Notes: generated by a model not told the origin, from the sequence alone. 64,000 nt of DNA from G963665005 sp963665005 (GCA_963665005.2 CAXXTQ010000001.1:2542001-2606000); one strand, 5' to 3'; shown: positions 40,465 through 49,790, counted from the stretch's first letter. Translations and numbers: made by a program.

Positions 40465-40662
40465 CTATTTATAAGGAATAAGCTGCTTTATATTCTTTTC
40501 CTCTTGCGCAACTATAAACGTACCTTTTCTAAGATTTCTTTTTCTCTTAGCGCTCTTTTTATTTAGAATATGGCTTTTATAAGCCTTAGATCTTTTAACT
40601 TTTCCGCTTTTTGTAAGCGAAAATCTTTTAGCAGCGCCCCTGTGCGTTTTGATTTTTGGCAT
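40465..40662 (-). CDS. rpmI: Ribosomal protein L35
   Basis: The 65-residue basic protein reads [20 protein letters not shown] and continues as a standard L35. It sits between infC and rplT in the conserved order, 18 bases after infC. No anomaly seen. Confidence 0.97.
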   Translation of the reverse strand: MPKIKTHRGAAKRFSLTKSGKVKRSKAYKSHILNKKSAKRKRNLRKGTFIVAQEEKNIKQLIPYK

Positions 40663-40680
40663 TTTGCGTATCCCTCCTTG

Positions 40681-41193
40681 TTAGTTCTTTGGTGCTAATA
40701 TCATGAACATACTTCTGCCTTCAAGCTTCGCGCGTTTTTCCATCTCGGCGTTTTCCTCAACCATTGCGAAAAATTCCCGCATGACTTTAAGGCCGTTTTC
40801 CGTATGAGTCATCTGTCTTCCCTTGAAACGAATAGACACCTTAACTTTGTCACCCGCTTTTAAAAATTTATTAACGTTTTTAGCTTTAACTTCAAGATCG
40901 TGCTTGTCTATCGTTGCCGACAGCCTCATCTCTTTTAGCACAACAATCTTCTGGTTTTTCCTTGCTTCTTTTTGCTTTTTGGATTGCTCAAACCTATATT
41001 TGCCGTAATCCATAACCTTGCACACCGGCGGTTTGGCATTGGGTGAGATCTTTACAAGATCAAGCCCCTTCTCGTCAGCAATACTCATCGCCTCTCGCGC
41101 AGACATAACGCCTAGCTGTTCTCCGTCATCCGATACAACGCGTACACTATTATCCCTAATCTGTTCGTTAATCTGATGTTCGTTTGCTATGAT
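40681..41193 (-). CDS. infC: Translation initiation factor IF-3, AUC start
   Basis: The 170-residue factor binds the 30S subunit and checks start codons. The N-domain begins IANEHQINEQIRDNSVRVV, and the C-domain contains ISIRFKGRQMTHTENGLKVM. No ATG lies near the N-terminus. GGAGG is followed after 5 bases by ATC, ATA, GCA. Aligning to the usual M-I-x-x-x-x-x-INEQIR start makes ATC (41193-41191) the start codon. Rare AUU/AUC/AUA starts are known for infC and serve its autoregulation. The frame continues upstream, but that sequence belongs to the leader. Confidence 0.93.
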   Translation of the reverse strand: MIANEHQINEQIRDNSVRVVSDDGEQLGVMSAREAMSIADEKGLDLVKISPNAKPPVCKVMDYGKYRFEQSKKQKEARKNQKIVVLKEMRLSATIDKHDLEVKAKNVNKFLKAGDKVKVSIRFKGRQMTHTENGLKVMREFFAMVEENAEMEKRAKLEGRSMFMILAPKN

Positions 41194-41260
41194 AAACACC
41201 TCCAAATATAATTTTGCGCAAACTTTTAAAAAGCTAAGTGTAACCAAATTTTACACAAAT

Positions 41261-41370
41261 AAAAAACGGGTACAAACTACCCGTCTATAAATATCATTTA
41301 TACGCTTACCATGCCTGGCATTGCCGGCAGGTGAGAAACGGGTAGTCTCTTCTTTCAAGCAGCGACATCG
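41261..41370 (-). promoter_or_regulatory. Attenuated leader of the infC-rpmI-rplT operon
   Basis: On the minus strand ACTACCCGT (41346-41338) can pair perfectly with ACGGGTAGT (41284-41276). The latter contains the 5' arm of a terminator ACGGGTA-TACCCGT (41284-41266) with a T6 run. The two foldings exclude each other, which is the signature of transcription attenuation and the known scheme for infC leaders in Firmicutes (L20-responsive). A CTGCCGGCAATGCCAGGCA segment between them folds separately. Confidence 0.85.
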
Positions 41371-41443
41371 TATCATATAACCCTGCCAATGTCAACTATT
41401 ACTGCGATTTTACAGTGTAAAACATTAAGATAATCAAAAGTTT

Positions 41444-42616
41444 TTATTCGAAATAATTAATTTGTTTTACGTATCCATTCTCTTTTTCTTTTTCTATTTC
41501 AGCCTTAATTTTAGAATCTTTATGCAGATTAACAACCATGCTGCAGTTTTTAAACGCATTTTCATCAATAGAGGAAACGCTTTTGGGTATAGTTATATTC
41601 TCAAGAGAGGTACAATCAGCAAACGCAGCGCCTCTGACCGAGGTTAACTTATCGGGTAAAGATACTTCTCTTAAATTCTTGCATCTTCTGAATGCATAAT
41701 TCCCGATTTCAGTAACAGACTCAGGTATTTTTATGCTCACCAAAGAAGTGCACTTCAAAAAGGCTCCCCTGCTTATACTAGTTATACTGTCCGATAAAGA
41801 TACTTTCTCTAAAGATATACATTTATTAAACATATGAGTTCCAATCTCAGTAACGCTATTGGGGATAACAATATTTTTCAACGAAAGGCATTCATCAAAT
41901 ACTTCATCTCCAAGACGAACCACACCTTTGGGAATCTTAAAATTCACTAGCCTTGTGCATCTGGCAAAGGCGCGGTTATCAATTTCTTTAACACCGTCGG
42001 GCAGATCGATATTCTCAAGATCACATCCGTCAAAAGCTGATTTGCCTATACTCACAATACTGTCGGGTAAAGATATACTCTTAAGGCCGCTGTCTAAAAA
42101 TGTATATGCCATAATTTCTGTGACGCCTTGCGGAATATTAATATATTCTAAATTTGAGCACTCTTTAAATGCAAACTCAAAGATTTCCGTAACATTGTTC
42201 GGTAAAGTTATTTTCTCAAGCTTTTTACAAAAACTAAATGCGCCTTCTTCAATACTGGTTATAAAATCGGGAAGGAATACACTCTTTAAATTAACACAGC
42301 CGTAAAACAAATTATATGCTATTTGGGTAACCTGCCCCGTTATAGCTATACTTTCTAATTCTTTGCATTCTTCAAAAGCTCTTTCACCAATTTCGGTTAC
42401 GCTGTCCGGTATGAATATCTTCTTTAATTTGGGGCATCCGGAAAACGCGCCCTCTCCTATGCTCGTCACCCAATCGGGAATTTTCAAATATTCCAATGTG
42501 CTTTCCCTGAAAGACCAATCCCCGATTTTATTAACGCTTCGGGGTATTTTCATAGTTTCATCTTCGCCGTTATATTTTACCAATGTTTTCGTATTATCAT
42601 CTATATCGATGCACAT
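41444..42616 (-). CDS. BspA-like leucine-rich repeat protein
   Basis: The 390-residue protein consists almost entirely of about fifteen 23-residue repeats of the type xxIPxxVTxIGxxAFxxCxxLxxI (for example IPDSVTEIGERAFEECKELE). These are Treponema pallidum-type (TpLRR/LRR_5) repeats. There is no signal peptide, so it is probably cytoplasmic, unlike many surface-exposed BspA proteins. GGAG precedes the ATG. The binding partner is unknown. Confidence 0.85.
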   Translation of the reverse strand: MCIDIDDNTKTLVKYNGEDETMKIPRSVNKIGDWSFRESTLEYLKIPDWVTSIGEGAFSGCPKLKKIFIPDSVTEIGERAFEECKELESIAITGQVTQIAYNLFYGCVNLKSVFLPDFITSIEEGAFSFCKKLEKITLPNNVTEIFEFAFKECSNLEYINIPQGVTEIMAYTFLDSGLKSISLPDSIVSIGKSAFDGCDLENIDLPDGVKEIDNRAFARCTRLVNFKIPKGVVRLGDEVFDECLSLKNIVIPNSVTEIGTHMFNKCISLEKVSLSDSITSISRGAFLKCTSLVSIKIPESVTEIGNYAFRRCKNLREVSLPDKLTSVRGAAFADCTSLENITIPKSVSSIDENAFKNCSMVVNLHKDSKIKAEIEKEKENGYVKQINYFE

Positions 42617-42744
42617 TTTCTAACTCCTTTTCCCCTTTTTTAATGCCCTAAATATACCATATCTTACTATTATCTGCAATAAAGTTAAAGTAAAAAACCG
42701 CTTAGAAATAAGCGGCTGTATCTTTATACTCTTTGTTATATATA

Positions 42745-43956
42745 TTAACAGCTTTGCCCCGCGAGATACCCCGTAGAAAACGCTATCTGCAGATTAAACC
42801 CTCCGGTCAGCGCATCCACATCAATGACTTCTCCGGCAAAATAAAGCCCGCTGCAAATCTTGCTCTGCATGGTAGAAGCGTCAATATCAAGAACGTCTAC
42901 CCCGCCCCGCGTAATAATCGCTTCTTTTATCGGCCTTTTTCCTGTAATACTGAAACTGACCGATTTTAAAGCCTGTGTGATACGCATTCTTTCCTGCCGA
43001 GTCACAGAGTGCGCTTTTTTAGTCGCATTCATTTGCATTCTCTCTATCATAAACGGTATCAGCCCCGAAGGCAGCAGACCGCCGAGCACATTAGCAAAAT
43101 CCTTATTTGCCTTTTGCACAAAATCCCTTTGCAGCCTTAAATCAAGCGTCTTTTCATCTAGTGCAGGTTTTAAATCAAGTATAACTTCGCTTAGATTTTC
43201 TTCTTTCATATACGCGCTTGCCGATAAAACAAGCGGCCCCGATATACCTTTGTGCGTAAAAAGCAGTTCTCCTTGCTGTACAAATAAAGTTTTGCCTTCC
43301 GATATGAGCGATAAAGAAATATTTTTAAGCGTAAGGCCTGCAAGAGCGCTTACGTCTTCTGCCGTATCCATAGCCACAAGCGAAGGCTGCGCCGCGCTTA
43401 TCTTATGCCCCGCTTTTTTCGCGAAAACATATCCGTCGCCCGTGCTTCCCGTCGAAGGATAAGACAAACCGCCCGTAGCCACTATAACGCTGTCAAAGAA
43501 AAGCTTATCGCCGTTGCATACTATACCTAAAATTTTATTGTCTTTTTCCAAAATCTCAGTGACGTTTTTGTTAAGAAATACTTCTGCCCCCGCGCTTTTA
43601 AGAGCTTTGCCCAGCGCCGATATAACATCGCTCGATTTATCAGATACGGGAAAAACACGCCCTCCGCGCTCCGTCTTTGTCTCAAGCCCGAACTGCCCGA
43701 GCATTTCTATTAGCCTCGTATTGTCAAAAGTATAAAATGCGCTGTACAAAAAGCTGCTGTTTATAGCAACATTATCAAAAAAATCGGAAATATCCGCCGC
43801 GTTGGTTATATTGCATCTGCCCTTGCCGGTAAGAAAAAGCTTTTTGCCGAGTTTCTCGTTTTTTTCAAAAAGCGAAACATTATGCCCTTTTGTTCCGGCA
43901 GCGTACGTAGCCATAATTCCGGCCGGCCCGCCTCCGACAACACAGATGTTTTTCAT
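42745..43956 (-). CDS. HI0933/YhiN-family FAD-dependent oxidoreductase
   Basis: The 403-residue flavoprotein has the dinucleotide-binding VVGGGPAGIMAT (residues 6-17) and GRCNITNA, a family mark. ATGGLSYPSTGSTGDGY lies in the middle, and the end reads LYFAGEVIDVDALTGGFNLQ. The substrate of the family is not well defined. It begins one base after the end of the RpiR-type gene and is co-transcribed with it. No missing motif. Confidence 0.9.
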   Translation of the reverse strand: MKNICVVGGGPAGIMATYAAGTKGHNVSLFEKNEKLGKKLFLTGKGRCNITNAADISDFFDNVAINSSFLYSAFYTFDNTRLIEMLGQFGLETKTERGGRVFPVSDKSSDVISALGKALKSAGAEVFLNKNVTEILEKDNKILGIVCNGDKLFFDSVIVATGGLSYPSTGSTGDGYVFAKKAGHKISAAQPSLVAMDTAEDVSALAGLTLKNISLSLISEGKTLFVQQGELLFTHKGISGPLVLSASAYMKEENLSEVILDLKPALDEKTLDLRLQRDFVQKANKDFANVLGGLLPSGLIPFMIERMQMNATKKAHSVTRQERMRITQALKSVSFSITGKRPIKEAIITRGGVDVLDIDASTMQSKICSGLYFAGEVIDVDALTGGFNLQIAFSTGYLAGQSC

Positions 43957-44820
43957 TTAGTTATCGTCCTTGCCTATATATACATCGCGCTTCTGCCACA
44001 CATCTTCAAGGATCTCAAAGTTGCCGCGAAGCTTGTCTTTTTTTCTCATGCCGACAAGAAGTATAAGCGTATTAATTATGCTTAGAGGCGCCACTATGGA
44101 ATCGACAAAAAGATTCATATCGGTATTTACAAAAAGGCACTCGTCAGATATTTTTGCGAGCGGAGACAGTTCGTTGTCGGTAATAGCCACAACTTTCGCT
44201 CCGTTGCTTTTTGCAAACTTAGCTCCGTCCACCGTCCGTGTAGAATATCTCGGAAAACTTATTGAAATTACGAGGTCGCCTTTTTTCGCATGCACAAGCT
44301 GCCCAAAGATATCGCTTATTCCCGAAGTAACAAGGCTGGTATTGCCTATAATATAATTCAGGTAATACCAAAAAAACTGCGCCAAAGGCGCGCTCGACCT
44401 AAGCCCCGAAATATAGACGTGATTCGCCTTTATTATAGAGTCGGCTACCTTTTCTACCATATCGTAATCTAGAACTTCTTTTATATGCCTAAGGCTGGTA
44501 ATGTCCGTTCTAAGCGACCACCGCGTGAGCTCTTCTTCCGTCATTTCCGCACCAAGGCCCATTCTCTGTACGTTTGTAAGCCGTGTTTTTATAAGCTCCT
44601 GAAGGTTTTTCTGAAGCTCTGGATAACCGTCGTATCCAAGCGCGCAGGCAAACCTTACAACAGTAGATTCGCTTACTCCAACAGTATCGCCAAGTTTTGC
44701 GGCAGTTATAAAAGCCGCAGCATCATAGTGGTCAATAATATAAGACGCAATCGCCTTGTGGCCTTTGCTCATCGTGTTTTGCTGAGATTCTATGATTCTA
44801 ATAATATCGTCACCTTGCAT
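43957..44820 (-). CDS. RpiR/MurR-family regulator with SIS domain
   Basis: The 287-residue protein has an N-terminal HTH_6 domain (SKGHKAIASYIIDHYDAAAFITAAKLGDTVGVSESTVVRFACALGY). A SIS sugar-phosphate-binding domain covers about residues 120-250 (HVYISGLRSSAPLAQFF, DLVISISFPRYSTRTVDGAKFAKSNGAKVVAIT). Such proteins control sugar or amino-sugar genes. I start at MQGDDIIRI, with GGAGG 7 bases upstream. Downstream and adjoining is the HI0933-type gene, which may be a target or only a neighbour. Confidence 0.9.
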   Translation of the reverse strand: MQGDDIIRIIESQQNTMSKGHKAIASYIIDHYDAAAFITAAKLGDTVGVSESTVVRFACALGYDGYPELQKNLQELIKTRLTNVQRMGLGAEMTEEELTRWSLRTDITSLRHIKEVLDYDMVEKVADSIIKANHVYISGLRSSAPLAQFFWYYLNYIIGNTSLVTSGISDIFGQLVHAKKGDLVISISFPRYSTRTVDGAKFAKSNGAKVVAITDNELSPLAKISDECLFVNTDMNLFVDSIVAPLSIINTLILLVGMRKKDKLRGNFEILEDVWQKRDVYIGKDDN

Positions 44821-44868
44821 ATCTTTTCCTCCAAAGTACAATTACACGATATATTGTATCATATCCAG

Positions 44869-45645
44869 CTAAAAATGCAATTTTATTTTTTCAATCCTGC
44901 ATTTTAATTTTCCCAGCTGCTCATTATCAGTCAGATCATATTTAACGGGCGTTATAGAAGCGTATCCGCGCCTTACCATGCTAACATCGGTATCGTCGAC
45001 AGTCTGATCTTTAATTAAAGTCCCCGCCACCCATATATATTCTCCGCCCCTTGGGTCATTTCTTACTTCTATTTCGTCTTTATAGACCGTCTTGCCCTGT
45101 CTCGTAACAGCGATTCCTTTTATCTCGCAAAACGGCAGGTCGGGAATATTAAGATTATACAAAACTTCTTTCGGGCTCTCGCTGAATAATCCTCCGTCAA
45201 TAAGCTCCGCCGCCGTCTTTGCGGCCGAATCGAGATTCTCTGGAACATACGCAGCTATAGACACAGCCAAAGCGCGGTATCCCATTATAACAGCATCAAG
45301 AGCCGCCGAAACGGTACCCGAATAAAGCATATCCGAGCCCATATTGTGCCCGTGGTTGATGCCCGAAACTACTAAATCAACATCGCCCTTCATAACAAGC
45401 GATATACCTATTTTTACGCAGTCGACTGGCAGGCCGTCTATTACATGGCAGTCGATACCATCAAGGCCGGCGGGCTCTGCCCTTCTCATTCTAAGCGGGC
45501 TATGTATAGTAATAGAATGAGCGGTCGCACTTTTCTCAGACTCGGGCGCGACTACCGTTACGTCATGTTTTTTTGCAAGCGTTGCCGCAATTGCCCTTAA
45601 ACCTTTAGCATGTATTCCGTCATCGTTGACCACTAAAATTCGCAT
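44869..45645 (-). CDS. surE: 5'/3'-nucleotidase SurE
   Basis: The 258-residue protein hydrolyses nucleoside monophosphates. Metal-site motifs are present: VVNDDGIHAKG (Asp8, Asp9), APESEKSATAHSIT (Ser near 39) and VSGINHGHNMGSDMLYSGTVSAALDA (Asn near 95). The length is normal. It is upstream of the RpiR-type gene on the same strand, with a 48-base gap. Confidence 0.95.
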   Translation of the reverse strand: MRILVVNDDGIHAKGLRAIAATLAKKHDVTVVAPESEKSATAHSITIHSPLRMRRAEPAGLDGIDCHVIDGLPVDCVKIGISLVMKGDVDLVVSGINHGHNMGSDMLYSGTVSAALDAVIMGYRALAVSIAAYVPENLDSAAKTAAELIDGGLFSESPKEVLYNLNIPDLPFCEIKGIAVTRQGKTVYKDEIEVRNDPRGGEYIWVAGTLIKDQTVDDTDVSMVRRGYASITPVKYDLTDNEQLGKLKCRIEKIKLHF

Positions 45646-45710
45646 ATTTACCTCCTGCTACGTCTGATATTTTACAGTAGGCAAATATCAATGTCAACGT
45701 ATCGGCGCCG

Positions 45711-46853
45711 TTATGCGAAGAGCCACCAAGTCAATATCCTTCTGAATGAATTGCCGAAACTCAGCGTTTCTATGTCCTGTTTAACGACAGCGTCTACTCT
45801 TCCTATCTCTTGCCCGTCAAGCAATATGCGCATGTATCCTATAACATCTCCCTCTTTTAGAGGCGCGGCGATTTCTTCTAGCAGTACAAGCTCTTTTTCA
45901 AGCGTATTTTCTTTTCCTTTTTCGATCAAAGCGGAAAACTCCTGCCCCGCGTAAACGTTAACGAGAGATTTTGTGCCGCCCTCTACCGTAAGGTTTTTTG
46001 CAAGCTGCTGCCCTTCTCTAACGATCGTTTTGCCCGTGAATCCAGCAAAAGCGTAATCAAACGCGCCGCCCGCTTCCTCAAACCTCGCCTGGCTGTTGGG
46101 CGAACCCAGCGATACATAAATAAACCTGCCGCCGCTTCTTTTTACCGAAGCCGCTATGCAGTATCCCGCCGAGGCTGACGAGCCGGTACAAAAGCCGTCG
46201 CAGCCTTCGTAATACCTTATCATACGGTTGGCGTTAACCATCTCTGTTTCCCTGCCGTCAGGATGTATATAATTCTCCATCCAAATTCCGCTCCATGAAT
46301 AAAAAAGGTCGAACTTGGCAAGCTCGCGGCAGACGGCGCTTACATCTCTCGCGCTCATAGTCTGCCCTTCTGCGCTTAGGCCGCTCGCGTTTACAAAGTT
46401 CGCGCTAAGGCCCATAACGTCCGCTTTTTTATTCATCATCTGTACGAACGCCTCTTCGCTTCCGGCAACCTTTTCTGCCAATGCTACCGCCGCGTCATTC
46501 GCGCTGCATACCACCACCGCTTTTAGCAGGTCGCCTACTTTATGAGTAGTCCCCATATCAAGAAAAACCTGAGTTCCGCCCATAGAAGAAGCGTGCTCAC
46601 TGATATCGGCCGTATCGGTCAAAGACAGCTTGCCGTTTTGCTCCGCTTCGAAAAAAAGCAGCATAGACATCGCCTTTATTACGCTTGCGCATTCCAACTG
46701 TTCGTCTGCGTTTTTCTCAAAAAGTATGTTGCCAGAGCCCGCGTCAATAAGAATACAGCTTTTTGCTTGCGATGCGATATCCTCCGCATGTGCATTAATA
46801 CAAAATGCGAATATCATTATAAAAACCAGCACCGCGATAAATAATTTTTTCAT
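45711..46853 (-). CDS. D-alanyl-D-alanine carboxypeptidase (DacF-like) with altered KTG motif
   Basis: The 380-residue protein has a signal peptide (residues 1-23, AHA cleavage) and a peptidase S11 domain. Its first motifs are Ser57-Val-Ile-Lys60 (SxxK) and Ser117-Ala-Asn119 (SxN). The third motif, usually K-T-G, reads Cys222-Thr-Gly224 in GFCTGSSASAG. A C-terminal PBP5-like beta domain and a final membrane-binding tail (RRILTWWLFA) follow. I start at MKKLFIAV, with AAGGTGGAG upstream. It would trim peptidoglycan pentapeptides, though the lost Lys may lower activity. Divergent from the NlpC/P60 gene. Confidence 0.88.
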   Translation of the reverse strand: MKKLFIAVLVFIMIFAFCINAHAEDIASQAKSCILIDAGSGNILFEKNADEQLECASVIKAMSMLLFFEAEQNGKLSLTDTADISEHASSMGGTQVFLDMGTTHKVGDLLKAVVVCSANDAAVALAEKVAGSEEAFVQMMNKKADVMGLSANFVNASGLSAEGQTMSARDVSAVCRELAKFDLFYSWSGIWMENYIHPDGRETEMVNANRMIRYYEGCDGFCTGSSASAGYCIAASVKRSGGRFIYVSLGSPNSQARFEEAGGAFDYAFAGFTGKTIVREGQQLAKNLTVEGGTKSLVNVYAGQEFSALIEKGKENTLEKELVLLEEIAAPLKEGDVIGYMRILLDGQEIGRVDAVVKQDIETLSFGNSFRRILTWWLFA

Positions 46854-46982
46854 ATAAAACTCCACCTTTATGCTTTTACATTAGTTTTTCCTGAAAAACC
46901 GCTATATATTCTTTTTAAAACTCTACTGCAATTTACACATACAGCTTGAATAAAAAGTTATTTTTTTATATAATCATTAAAC

Positions 46983-47684
46983 ATGAAACATTTTATTTCA
47001 AAAATTATTCTTATTTTTATCATCGTATCTATTATATTTTTTTCGTCGTGCGCAAAGCCGTTGACAGCGCAGGAAACGCAGGCAGAACGCGATTATTACG
47101 AAGAAAAATATGCGAATGAACCAGAGCCCGCCGAAACAGTGGGCGAATTATTATCTTTTCTTGATAGCTGCACGGGAGGGAAATATGTTTACGGAGGCCA
47201 GGGAGAAAAAATAACAAAAGAGTATATACAAAACGCCAATGATATACACCCCGAATATTTCAGCCACGGCAGGTACGACTTTTATATGTCTATAGCAGCC
47301 GCTTGCGAAGAAAACGGATGGAGCTTTCCCGAAGACTATGCATGGGACTGCAGCGGCATCTGGTGGTACGCCTGCAACGCGCTGAGCTTATACAGCGAAT
47401 ATACCGACAGGACGGCGCACGACACTTACCATGAATTCTGCACACCCATTGAAAAAGATGAGCTGGCCCCCGGAGATTTGGTTTTTCTGGAAAACAAAGA
47501 GGGAAGAATAATACACATGGGTATAGTCGGGAAAAAAGGTTACATTTACGAAGCAGTAAGCGGTTTTGTAGGTGTTCTTAAAAAACGCACCGTCGATAAG
47601 CGCGTTTATAACGATATAGTCAGAGGCGGCGTGCTTTCATACGACAGCTGGAACTTATTCGGCCGCCCGATAATTTTTGAATAG
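46983..47684 (+). CDS. NlpC/P60-like cell-wall hydrolase lipoprotein
   Basis: The 233-residue protein has a signal peptide with a lipobox-like SSC (Cys23) and an NlpC/P60-type papain fold. The catalytic Cys is in AWDCSGIWWYAC, His in GRIIHMGIVGKKG, and ELAPGDLVFLEN comes just before it. The usual spacing between the Cys and the GDLVF motif is longer here, with a YSEYTDRTAHDTYHEF insertion. It would cleave peptidoglycan stem peptides outside the cell. Divergent from the carboxypeptidase gene, which fits a shared wall role. Confidence 0.8.
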   Translation: MKHFISKIILIFIIVSIIFFSSCAKPLTAQETQAERDYYEEKYANEPEPAETVGELLSFLDSCTGGKYVYGGQGEKITKEYIQNANDIHPEYFSHGRYDFYMSIAAACEENGWSFPEDYAWDCSGIWWYACNALSLYSEYTDRTAHDTYHEFCTPIEKDELAPGDLVFLENKEGRIIHMGIVGKKGYIYEAVSGFVGVLKKRTVDKRVYNDIVRGGVLSYDSWNLFGRPIIFE

Positions 47685-47701
47685 TAATCACTTTATACAA
47701 A

Positions 47702-47729
47702 AAGATTCTTCGCTATCGCAGAGAATGAC
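47702..47729. repeat. Interspersed repeat, copy 4 (inverted)
   Basis: AAGATTCTTCGCTATCGCAG followed by AGAATGAC, the reverse complement type of the GTCATTCT...GAAGAATCTT element. It is 28 bases from copy 5, facing it. Confidence 0.7.
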
Positions 47730-47757
47730 AACCAAAGTTCATTGTAAACCTATGCGC

Positions 47758-47790
47758 GTCATTCTGAGGGCATTATGCCCGAAGAATCTT
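47758..47790. repeat. Interspersed repeat, copy 5
   Basis: GTCATTCTGAGGGCATTATG, then CCCGAAGAATCTT. A GGGCATTATGCCC palindrome fills the middle. The most complete copy. Confidence 0.75.
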
Positions 47791-47806
47791 AAAAACAAAT
47801 TCTTTT

Positions 47807-48625
47807 TTATACCAGACTTTTAATAAAACCGTCTATTATCTTTTTGATGCTCTCAGACGCCGCCGCACCCGTCTTTATTACCTCTTCGTGTGTCGGCGGC
47901 TTGTCCATTATTCCTGCCGCCATATTGGTTATGCACGAAAGCGCGCAGGAAGATATTCCCGCATGCGCAGCCGCTATTATCTCGGGCACGGTAGACATTC
48001 CAACAGCGTCCGCCCCGAGCACTCTTAACGCCTTTATCTCTGCAGGAGTCTCAAACGCCGGCCCTTTGTTCATTGCATAAACGCCCGTCTTTACAAATAC
48101 TTTGTTTTGCTTCGCCGAGTCTATAAGAGCCTGCGTAAGCTTATTATCGTACGCATTTGACATTGCAGGAAACCTCGGGCCAAACTCATCAAAATTTTTG
48201 CCCTCAAGCGGAGTCAAAAACGTAAAATTGATATGATCCTCAATCACCATTATCTGCCCCGGCTCAAAGCTTTTGTTTATACCGCCCGCGGCGTTTGTAA
48301 TAAGCAGTTTTTTAATACCCAGTTTTATAAGCGAGCGAAGCGGTATAACCGTTTCGCTCGCTGTATACCCTTCGTAGCAATGAAACCTTCCCTGCATACA
48401 CACTATATTAACGCCGTGCTTTGTGCCGAACACCATTCTGCCGGCATGCCCTTCTACCGTTGCCACAGGAAACCCCGGTATATCTTTATAATCAATTGCC
48501 TTAGCATCAGAAACGCTGTCTGCATAGCTACCCAGCCCGCTTCCAAGCACTATACATAAGTCAGGCTTTTGCTCCACGTTCTTGTTTAAAAATTCATACG
48601 CCACATTTATTCTATTTGCCGTCAT
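47807..48625 (-). CDS. punA: Purine nucleoside phosphorylase
   Basis: The 272-residue enzyme phosphorolyses guanosine and inosine to the base and ribose-1-phosphate. The class I trimeric PNP motifs are present: VLGSGLGSYADS at the phosphate loop, GRFHCYEGY, LLITNAAGGINKSF and GPAFETPAEIKALRVLGADAVGMSTVPE. It overlaps deoB by 14 bases, so the two are coupled, deoB then isomerising the ribose-1-phosphate. I start at MTANRINV, with AAGGAGTG upstream. Confidence 0.95.
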   Translation of the reverse strand: MTANRINVAYEFLNKNVEQKPDLCIVLGSGLGSYADSVSDAKAIDYKDIPGFPVATVEGHAGRMVFGTKHGVNIVCMQGRFHCYEGYTASETVIPLRSLIKLGIKKLLITNAAGGINKSFEPGQIMVIEDHINFTFLTPLEGKNFDEFGPRFPAMSNAYDNKLTQALIDSAKQNKVFVKTGVYAMNKGPAFETPAEIKALRVLGADAVGMSTVPEIIAAAHAGISSCALSCITNMAAGIMDKPPTHEEVIKTGAAASESIKKIIDGFIKSLV

Positions 48626-49790
48626 TTTCTTCACTCCTTGTAATTTGTTTATAGAACGACTCTCCAGTTTCCCATTCCACTTTAAAAAAATCGGCAGCCG
48701 TTGCCGCTATGTCAGAAAAAGATTTTCTGATACCTATGTCAGTTCCTCCGATTACTTTTCCCCCATACGCTAATATAGGCACATATTCTCTCGAATGGTC
48801 AGTGCTTGCCGTCGTAGGGTCGCACCCGTGGTCGGCAGTAAATATAATTATATCCTCTTTGCCGAGCGCTCCGAGAAGCTCGGGTACTCTTGCGTCAAGC
48901 GCTTCAAGAGCCTCTTTGTAACCTTGCGCGTTATTTCTGTGCCCGTAAAGCATATCGAAATCGACAAGATTGGCAAACACCAAACCATCAAATTCCTGTT
49001 TTATATAATCTATAGTCGCCGATATAGCAGAATCATTATCGGTGGTATGGTTGCTTTTAGTAAGCCCGGTGTTTGCGAAAATATCTTCTATCTTGCCTAC
49101 CCCCGCAACCTCGAAACCCTCTTTTTTCAGAACCGTAAGTATTGTCTCTCCGGGCGGCTCAAATGAAAAATCTCTGCGGTTTTTCGTTCTCGTAAAGTTT
49201 CCAGGCTCTCCTGCAAAAGGCCTGCATATCACCCGTCCGACAGCCATATCCCCGACAAGCATTTTCCGCGCAACACGGCAAATCTCATACTGCTCTTCTA
49301 TCGGTATGATTTCTTCGTGCATGGCAATCTGTAAAACGCTGTCTGCCGATGTATAAATTATCAAATCGCCCGTTTCCAAATGCTGTGCACCGAGCTTTTT
49401 TATAATCTCTGTGCCCGAAGCCGCATAATTGCCTATCGTTTTTCTGGCGACCGCTTTTTCAAATTCTTGTACAAACTCACACGGAAAACCGTCAGGGAAA
49501 ACGGGGAACGGTTTTTCCAAGACAAGCCCTGCTATCTCAAAATGCCCGCCCGTAGTATCTTTACCGGGGAAAATCTCCGCGCCTTTTCCGTACGCACCGA
49601 TAATATCGCCTTCGCACGGCAGATTCGTTATTTTGCACAAGCCAAGGCTGGCCAGGTTGCCTAGCTTAATATCATCGAACTGTTTTATAATATTCCCCAG
49701 CGTGTCCGAACCTTCGTCACCGTATTTATAAGCATCGGGCAGCGCGCCCACGCCGACGCTGTCCATTACAAAGATGATAAACTTCGCCAT
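48612..49790 (-). CDS. deoB: Phosphopentomutase
   Basis: The 392-residue enzyme interconverts ribose-1- and ribose-5-phosphate, the next step after PNP. Alkaline-phosphatase-superfamily motifs are present: FIIFVMDSVGVGALPDA with metal-binding Asp, PGKDTTGGHFEIAG with the active Thr, and IIFTADHGCDPTTASTDHSREYVPIL with the metal-binding Asp and His residues. The length is normal. Confidence 0.96.
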   Translation of the reverse strand: MAKFIIFVMDSVGVGALPDAYKYGDEGSDTLGNIIKQFDDIKLGNLASLGLCKITNLPCEGDIIGAYGKGAEIFPGKDTTGGHFEIAGLVLEKPFPVFPDGFPCEFVQEFEKAVARKTIGNYAASGTEIIKKLGAQHLETGDLIIYTSADSVLQIAMHEEIIPIEEQYEICRVARKMLVGDMAVGRVICRPFAGEPGNFTRTKNRRDFSFEPPGETILTVLKKEGFEVAGVGKIEDIFANTGLTKSNHTTDNDSAISATIDYIKQEFDGLVFANLVDFDMLYGHRNNAQGYKEALEALDARVPELLGALGKEDIIIFTADHGCDPTTASTDHSREYVPILAYGGKVIGGTDIGIRKSFSDIAATAADFFKVEWETGESFYKQITRSEENDGK

